From Bradyrhizobium sp. (lineage in GTDB: Bacteria > Pseudomonadota > Alphaproteobacteria > Rhizobiales > Xanthobacteraceae): a stretch of 15,007 nucleotides of DNA. The translations under genes were made by a program, and so were the position numbers. The notes beneath the pieces were generated by a model. That model made no database searches. It saw only the letters and a program-made list of their open reading frames with translations, and was not told where the DNA came from. Where the stretch lies: positions 1 through 15,007 of the forward strand of contig JAQGKC010000409.1 in NCBI GenBank assembly GCA_028290305.1, given 5' to 3'. Positions 11,792 to 15,007 of the stretch are shown here, piece after piece (positions within the stretch are counted from its first letter, which is position 1; each line of letters starts with the position of its first letter).

Positions 11792-12265
11792 ATGACACCG
11801 CACGAATTTCTCAATGAGGTTGTTGAACCTAACGCAACCGATGCTCTTCAAAACCCTGACAGCCACAGAGCGGTGGCGAACGCGTTTTTGACAATGGATG
11901 CGTTGATGGGGATAACGTTTTTCTATCTCGTCGACCGTAACGACCCAAGAGTAGCCAAGCACAAGGGCAAGGACTCGGCCTGGAAAGATGAATATGCCGC
12001 CAACTCAATGTATGCGGAGATTTTTCGAGATGCAGCCTTTGCGCTCAAACATGGTCGGCTGACCGGAAAAACGCCGCGCGTCGTAAGCGATCACAAACAA
12101 ATCATCAACGAGCCGAACACTCTTGGCAACTTCATGTTGGGCGATGCTTTGGAAGGATCATTGATGTTTATAGAATTCCGTAGCGGAGCGAAGCACGCTA
12201 CGAGGGACATTATCGACAACGCAATGATTGACTTGCGCAAGCTGATTGCAGGTCTCCCCACCTAG
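11792..12265 (+). CDS. Hypothetical protein (157 aa), less GC-rich than its neighbours
   Basis: The product starts MTPHEFLNEVVEPNATDALQ and continues with 'RAVANAFLTMDALMGITFFYL', 'NSMYAEIFRDAAFALKHGRLTGKTPRVV' and a C-terminal 'RDIIDNAMIDLRKLIAGL'. It is mostly helical, without signal peptide; 'FRD(A/I)AFALKHG.L' recalls helical bundles in HEPN-like or abortive-infection hypotheticals, but no HEPN RX4-6H motif is clear, so I do not assign it. AGGA lies 8-11 bases before the ATG. Codon usage is visibly less GC-rich than the flanking genes (many AA/AT-rich codons), consistent with recent transfer. No partner gene is evident. Confidence 0.8.
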   Translation: MTPHEFLNEVVEPNATDALQNPDSHRAVANAFLTMDALMGITFFYLVDRNDPRVAKHKGKDSAWKDEYAANSMYAEIFRDAAFALKHGRLTGKTPRVVSDHKQIINEPNTLGNFMLGDALEGSLMFIEFRSGAKHATRDIIDNAMIDLRKLIAGLPT

Positions 12266-12539
12266 GATACGGCGTAGCATATGCTCCAGCTTTGCGCCCA
12301 ACTGTACGACAAGATCATTCGACATATTTAGGTTAGTCCTTTTCGTGGGGTGGCCGGGTTGCCGGCCGTTAGATTGATTATGGCGTGCTGATTTACGGTT
12401 CTTCAACTTTCCGCTGGTGGAGCATGACGGATCTATTTCAATATGTGACCAAACTACCTGGACCATGAGTTCACCCAAGCCCGGCGCGGAGCTTTTCGCG
12501 TAATCATGACGAAGCCGCAGTCCCAATAGGATTGGAAAA
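12266..12539. other. Gene-free interval with a GC hairpin
   Basis: No gene is supported. At 12352-12367 GGCCGG-GTTG-CCGGCC forms a perfect six-pair hairpin, 86 bases past the stop at 12265; no T run follows, so it is a weak terminator candidate. Composition is more AT-rich than the average of the window. Confidence 0.45.
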
Positions 12540-12686
12540 ATGAAAACTCTTTTGTCTGTCAGGGAAGAAAACAAGGGAGCGAGTTCCGGGGCCTTCATAC
12601 TAACGTGGGCCGAGAGCGCCGTTCAGACGAGGATCGTAACCAATCAGGACGGGACGACGTCGTTAATTTCAACTGGCGCCATATAG
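12540..12686 (+). CDS. Possible small protein (48 aa)
   Basis: The reading frame starts MKTLLSVREENKGASSGAFI and ends STGAI. AGGA lies 9-12 bases before the ATG. The sequence has a balanced, protein-like composition (a beta-rich 'TRIVTNQDGTTSLIS' segment), but no family is recognised. Low confidence; nothing in the surroundings gives a role. Confidence 0.3.
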   Translation: MKTLLSVREENKGASSGAFILTWAESAVQTRIVTNQDGTTSLISTGAI

Positions 12687-12793
12687 GCGTACTGGCGTCG
12701 ATCATAGCCAAAACCCGTGACTTTTTTCGGCAGATGACGTTGGGCGAGACAGCCGGCACCCTTTCGAGCGCCAGCTGTGTGATCGAAGACTGA

Positions 12794-13090
12794 TCAGACT
12801 CCGAGTAGAAGCACTTCCTGGCCACCTGCCCGGTTCTCCCACGCCGCAATCGCATGTTCGCGGCACAACGATTGATCCGGGTCGCCGTTCATCACCCAGG
12901 TATGAAACGGACTGGTATCGCCAACACCATTGTTAGCCCCGATAGTTCTGTACTCGCCCAAGCCGCCATCCCGTTTTTGAACGACGATTGAGTCTACGCC
13001 CAAGTCTCGAAGGGCTGCGTAATAAGTCCGTGCGCAAAAAGGCGTGGACGGATCGATGGCGACGCTAGCGTTACTGCTGAGATTAGTCAT
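12794..13090 (-). CDS. Hypothetical protein (98 aa)
   Basis: The product starts MTNLSSNASVAIDPSTPFCA and continues 'YYAALRDLGVDSIVVQKRDGGLGEYRTIG', 'HTWVMNGDPDQSLCREHAIAAWENRAGG' and ends EVLLLGV. It has no signal peptide or membrane helix; Cys-rich spots and a His-rich middle are present but form no known motif. The ATG at 13090 has GGGG 6-9 bases upstream. It is divergent from the RHH gene at 13150 across 59 bp, so the two may share a control region. Function unknown. Confidence 0.75.
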   Translation of the reverse strand: MTNLSSNASVAIDPSTPFCARTYYAALRDLGVDSIVVQKRDGGLGEYRTIGANNGVGDTSPFHTWVMNGDPDQSLCREHAIAAWENRAGGQEVLLLGV

Positions 13091-13133
13091 TTGTTACCCC
13101 TGCTGTCCGGTGACTTCCACCGGCCCCGAATTT

Positions 13134-13179
13134 CTGTTAAGCGAAAATTATGGCGAAGTCAATATCAGTTAAACGAAAA
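13134..13179 (+). promoter_or_regulatory. Direct repeats straddling the second RHH start codon (candidate operator)
   Basis: CTGTTAAGCGAAAA (13134-13147) and CAGTTAAACGAAAA (13166-13179) match at 12 of 14 positions and lie 32 bp apart. As at 11250, one copy ends 2 bases before the ATG and the other is inside the first ten codons, but the repeat sequence is different. Confidence 0.5.
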
Positions 13180-13338
13180 GTCGGGCGCCCTGCCACTGGT
13201 GTAGACAGGCTAGTCGCAGCCCGCATGCCGGATGCGTTGATCGCAGGCATTGAGAGGTGGGCAGCTGAGCGCTCATTAGATCGCTCGGAAGCCATTCGCA
13301 GACTGGTCGATATCGCGCTGAAGGCGAAGACTAGGTGA
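13150..13338 (+). CDS. Ribbon-helix-helix DNA-binding protein, 62 aa
   Basis: The product starts MAKSISVKRKVGRPATGVDR, then the ribbon 'VAARMPDALIAGIERWAAE' and helix B 'DRSEAIRRLVDIALKAKTR'. It has the same RHH architecture as the gene at 11264 (basic tail, GRPATG, S.AIRRLV). It should form a DNA-binding dimer and probably regulates its own operon and perhaps the divergent gene at 13090. The ATG at 13150 has no clear ribosome binding site; a direct repeat covers that position. Its TGA overlaps the GTG of the following membrane-protein ORF (GTGA), implying translational coupling. Confidence 0.85.
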   Translation: MAKSISVKRKVGRPATGVDRLVAARMPDALIAGIERWAAERSLDRSEAIRRLVDIALKAKTR

Positions 13339-13469
13339 CTCTGCCAGATGTCGTCTTCATCCTGGCGGGACTGACAGTTGCCGTCCTCGCCATCAAATAT
13401 GTCGTACGGAGGAACGAACGTCGGAAAGACGTTCTGCACGGCGGCTATATCCGACACGAAGATGAATAG
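13335..13469 (+). CDS. Small single-pass membrane protein (44 aa), coupled to RHH gene
   Basis: The ORF starts at GTG 13335 and reads MTLPDVVFILAGLTVAVLAI followed by KYVVRRNERRKDVLHGGYIR and HEDE. An N-terminal membrane helix (residues 6-25) followed by a strongly basic stretch (RRNERRK) fits an inner-membrane protein with the tail in the cytoplasm. The GTG overlaps the stop of the RHH gene, the usual sign of coupled translation. The layout repeats that at 11264/11490: RHH gene then a small membrane protein. Function unknown. Confidence 0.6.
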   Translation: MTLPDVVFILAGLTVAVLAIKYVVRRNERRKDVLHGGYIRHEDE

Positions 13470-13494
13470 CCGCCAACATGAACCTACCTGCCCG

Positions 13495-13536
13495 ACCCAA
13501 CGCAGGCTGGTGGAGTTAGGGTTGATGGCAAAGGGG
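13495..13536 (+). pseudogene. Relic of an RHH gene (C-terminal helix only)
   Basis: The frame reads TQRRLVELGLMAKG, which matches the last helix of the RHH paralogues (AIRRLVELGLKAKR at 13783). No ribbon or start codon precedes it; the DNA before 13495 is unrelated. It is probably the stump left by a deletion between repeated RHH genes. Confidence 0.5.
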
Positions 13537-13620
13537 CAATTTATCATTCCCACCAGCCCTTTCGCGGCCCCGCGATTCCGGGTAGCCTTCGGTTTTTATT
13601 GTTAGTATTCGAGTAACATT

Positions 13621-13815
13621 ATGAACCAGCCGATTGTTGTTCGCGGGAATCCGCCAGAAATCATTGGAACACTGGAACAGACCACCCCTGTCAGCGCTGT
13701 GCGACTGCCCGCCGGTGTTACGTCTCAGATTGATGCTTGGGCTGAAGCGCACGAGGTATCGCGGTCGGAAGCAATCCGCCGACTGGTTGAACTTGGGCTG
13801 AAGGCAAAGCGCTGA
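13621..13815 (+). CDS. Ribbon-helix-helix DNA-binding protein, 64 aa
   Basis: The product starts MNQPIVVRGNPPEIIGTLEQ, then 'VSAVRLPAGVTSQIDAWAEAHEVSRSEAIRRLVELGLKAKR'. The second part is a clear RHH domain: a beta strand (SAVRLP), helix A (VTSQIDAWAEA), turn, and helix B (RSEAIRRLVELGL). The N-terminal tail differs from the other two and lacks GRPATG. It is probably a dimeric DNA-binding regulator. The ATG at 13621 has no strong ribosome binding site. Unlike the other two it is not followed by a membrane protein; a convergent CusF-like gene lies downstream. Confidence 0.85.
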   Translation: MNQPIVVRGNPPEIIGTLEQTTPVSAVRLPAGVTSQIDAWAEAHEVSRSEAIRRLVELGLKAKR

Positions 13816-13822
13816 TGGCGGT

Positions 13823-13856
13823 AAAAAAATCGCTGGCCGTTTGCAGAAGAACGGCC
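13823..13856 (-). terminator. Rho-independent terminator of the CusF-like gene
   Basis: Read on the minus strand: GGCCGTT (13856-13850), 8-base loop, AACGGCC (13841-13835), then AGCGATTTTTTT. Seven perfect pairs with a seven-T run, 20 bases past the stop at 13877. Confidence 0.7.
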
Positions 13857-13876
13857 TCACCGGCAGCTTGCTAAAT

Positions 13877-14170
13877 TTACTGTTTCTCTAGTTTCCTGAT
13901 TGTCTTCGTCCCGCCCGTTTCGCTAACGGAAAATGTGACCTTGGCGCCAGCGTGCAATGTGTCCTCCAACAAGCCGTCTTTTACTTTGAATTGTTCGGTA
14001 GCGCCGCCGGTATTCGCTCCGACAGTGCCGCTTTGCGTCTGTCGAATTGCGATGGTCCCGTCAATCCGGTTGATTTGGGTGACTGTTCCTGTGAGCCCTT
14101 GCTGGGCCAATGCCACAGAACTGATGGTCGTGAGCACAGAACCAGCCAAAGCGATCTTTGCTAGTCTCAT
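13877..14170 (-). CDS. CusF-like periplasmic OB-fold protein (97 aa)
   Basis: The product starts MRLAKIALAGSVLTTISSVA with a Sec signal peptide cleaved after ALA (before QQG). The mature part reads 'GLTGTVTQINRIDGTIAIRQ', then 'TEQFKVKDGLLEDTLHAGAKVTFSVSETGGTKTIRKLEKQ'. The order 'G.(V/I)..I(D/N)...G.I.I......F.V.D..LL..L..G..V.F.V...GG...I..I' fits the small five-stranded CusF/DUF1344 barrel. CusF carries Cu(I)/Ag(I) to the CusCBA pump, but its His, Trp and two Met ligands are not visible here (IAIRQTQSG), so metal binding is doubtful. The ATG at 14170 opens the signal peptide. A GGAAC-type promoter and a strong terminator flank it, so it is a single-gene unit. Confidence 0.75.
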   Translation of the reverse strand: MRLAKIALAGSVLTTISSVALAQQGLTGTVTQINRIDGTIAIRQTQSGTVGANTGGATEQFKVKDGLLEDTLHAGAKVTFSVSETGGTKTIRKLEKQ

Positions 14171-14200
14171 CAAAATCTCCGTGTTGCGAACGGTCCGCGA

Positions 14201-14227
14201 TAAGCCGGAATGGGCGGATTTGGTTCC
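14201..14227 (-). promoter_or_regulatory. Candidate EcfG-type promoter of the CusF-like gene
   Basis: Read on the minus strand: GGAAC (14227-14223), 17 bases, GCTTA (14205-14201), about 30 bp before the ATG at 14170. The TT is kept but the CG is inverted compared with the usual cGTT. Confidence 0.35.
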
Positions 14228-14326
14228 CTGGCAAGTGCCCCACCGGCGACATGACATCGTAAAGTAGCGGTTGCCCTGCCCGGTTCCCACGCCTATGGTG
14301 GCGACGAGTCTGGGGGATCTCAGAAA

Positions 14327-14464
14327 ATGCGTATTTTGGGAATCGTGGCGCTTTGCGCCGCGCTTGGTATGCACGTCACGGCGGCGCAGGCTTCAGCAGA
14401 AGCACGACCGCGTACCGCGCCGGCCAAGCGCGCAATTGCGCGTAAGGCGCCGGCAGCCACATAA
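14327..14464 (+). CDS. Small secreted basic protein (45 aa)
   Basis: The product starts MRILGIVALCAALGMHVTAA, a Sec signal peptide with likely cleavage around AQA/SAE. The mature part is only about 23 residues, Ala/Arg/Lys/Pro-rich (RPRTAPAKRAIARKAPAAT), strongly cationic. The first 27 coding bases differ at one position from those of the gene at 7969, so the two leaders share a recent origin although the mature parts are unrelated. GGGGG lies about 10 bases before the ATG. It may be a truncated member of a secreted family. Confidence 0.5.
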   Translation: MRILGIVALCAALGMHVTAAQASAEARPRTAPAKRAIARKAPAAT

Positions 14465-14476
14465 CGAGGGTTGCCA

Positions 14477-14548
14477 ATGGCAGTGCGCCGATTCGAAACT
14501 TTCCTAGTATTTTTGCCCATCATCGCCGGTGCCGCTTTCGTTGGCTAG
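14477..14548 (+). CDS. Possible 23-residue membrane peptide
   Basis: The frame starts MAVRRFETFLVFLPIIAGAA and ends FVG. Two Arg are followed by a hydrophobic helix, the usual shape of an inner-membrane peptide. GAGGG lies 7-11 bases before the ATG and the ORF begins 12 bases after the stop of the gene at 14327, so they may be co-transcribed. Very short, hence uncertain. Confidence 0.35.
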   Translation: MAVRRFETFLVFLPIIAGAAFVG

Positions 14549-14886
14549 CGAACACGCTAATCGAGCTTGTCGCGCATCACATTCCTCCTGAACAAATAAA
14601 GATGGCCGACTTGCCAGCGGGCCTGGCCTCGATGCTGACGGCCCGGCAGCGTCGCGCTTAGATGAGACCGAACGAGTGAAATGAAAATGGTGCGCGCGGC
14701 CAACACAATCAGGCCCCCACGAACAGCAGGCAGATGGTGATCAGCGACGGCTGAACATTTGTAAATGGAGTGCTCAAGCCGCCCTGCGCGCTGCCGGTGA
14801 ATGACGACGATACTGCTGCGGGTACTTACGGCCACGTCGGGCCGCTTTCGTCCGGTTTCGGCCTCAGTATCCCCAGCGCGATGCAC
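14549..14886. other. Gene-free interval
   Basis: No protein-like frame was found on either strand. A 109-codon minus-strand frame exists at 14557-14886, but its sequence (rich in His/Arg with scattered charges) looks like a chance frame. Confidence 0.45.
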
Positions 14887-15007
14887 TCACGGCATCACGA
14901 GTTTCACCTCACCACCATTGTGGGTTCCGCTTTCCAAGTAATCTCGGGCCATTCTCTCAATCTGCGCCCAGTTGGTCAGAAGATACTTCTTCGCCTGCAC
15001 TTGGGTG
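14887..15007 (-). CDS. 3' end of an unknown gene (runs off window)
   Basis: The last 39 codons read, on the minus strand, TQVQAKKYLLTNWAQIERMA then RDYLESGTHNGGEVKLVMP, stopping at TGA 14889-14887. The helix-like 'KKYLLTNWAQIERMARDYLES' and clean composition look like a genuine protein. The start lies beyond 15007. No family is recognised. Confidence 0.6.
   Translation of the reverse strand, partial: TQVQAKKYLLTNWAQIERMARDYLESGTHNGGEVKLVMP

Noticed and set aside
11250..13179. A CRISPR array was considered because of short repeats with about 20-bp gaps.
   Set aside because: Only two copies of each repeat exist, with coding sequence between them and no cas genes.
14557..14886. A 109-codon minus-strand frame MHRAGDTEAE.
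   Set aside because: No ribosome binding site and no protein-like pattern; it looks like chance in high-GC DNA.

Overview
The window looks like accessory chromosome of a high-GC alphaproteobacterium of the Bradyrhizobium type. I infer this from the truncated Omp31-like porin, from many small conserved proteins that resemble Bradyrhizobium hypotheticals as I remember them (no search was run), from the Rhizobiales-type intergenic palindrome at 1103-1232, and from GGAAC-type (EcfG-like) promoters. No rRNA, tRNA or CRISPR array was recognised. Gene density is low and many genes are relics, as in an old integration hotspot that is decaying.

Layout. 1-193: start of a porin gene on the minus strand. 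430-723: remnant of an ATP-dependent DNA ligase. 888-1067: small Cys-rich protein. 1103-1232: dispersed palindromic repeat. 1329-1761: DoxX-family membrane protein broken by a frameshift. 1821-2649: IS5-family (IS427-like) element that has lost its second catalytic Asp. 2708-4087: divergent pair of an SDR oxidoreductase and its likely HxlR-type regulator. 4098-5601: a gene remnant, a broken small gene, two small conserved genes and back-to-back GGAAC promoters. 5709-6140: a Tat-signal gene truncated by an IS21 istB remnant. 6216-6401: small conserved gene. 6447-6791: three degenerate 115-bp tandem repeats beside a serine resolvase remnant, which abuts a remnant phage-like gene (7094-7459). 7695-8841: small secreted, membrane and DUF6894-like proteins. 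9183-10030: a compact operon of three small genes behind a GGAAC promoter, ending in a secreted four-Cys protein. 10086-11153: a two-gene minus-strand operon with a frameshifted Tat-signal protein. 11264-13815: a cluster with three ribbon-helix-helix (RHH) genes and one RHH relic. Two of the RHH genes are followed by a small single-pass membrane protein, and hypothetical genes are interspersed. 13877-14548: a CusF-like periplasmic protein with its own terminator and candidate promoter, then two tiny secreted or membrane ORFs. 14887-15007: 3' end of a minus-strand gene.

Two signals deserve most attention. The first is the RHH plus small-membrane-protein module, present twice: each RHH start codon is straddled by a direct repeat whose copies lie 31-32 bp apart, with a different repeat sequence in each module. 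The second is the 115-bp-period triple repeat next to the resolvase relic. The rest is mostly degenerate mobile DNA and small stress-type genes of unknown function.
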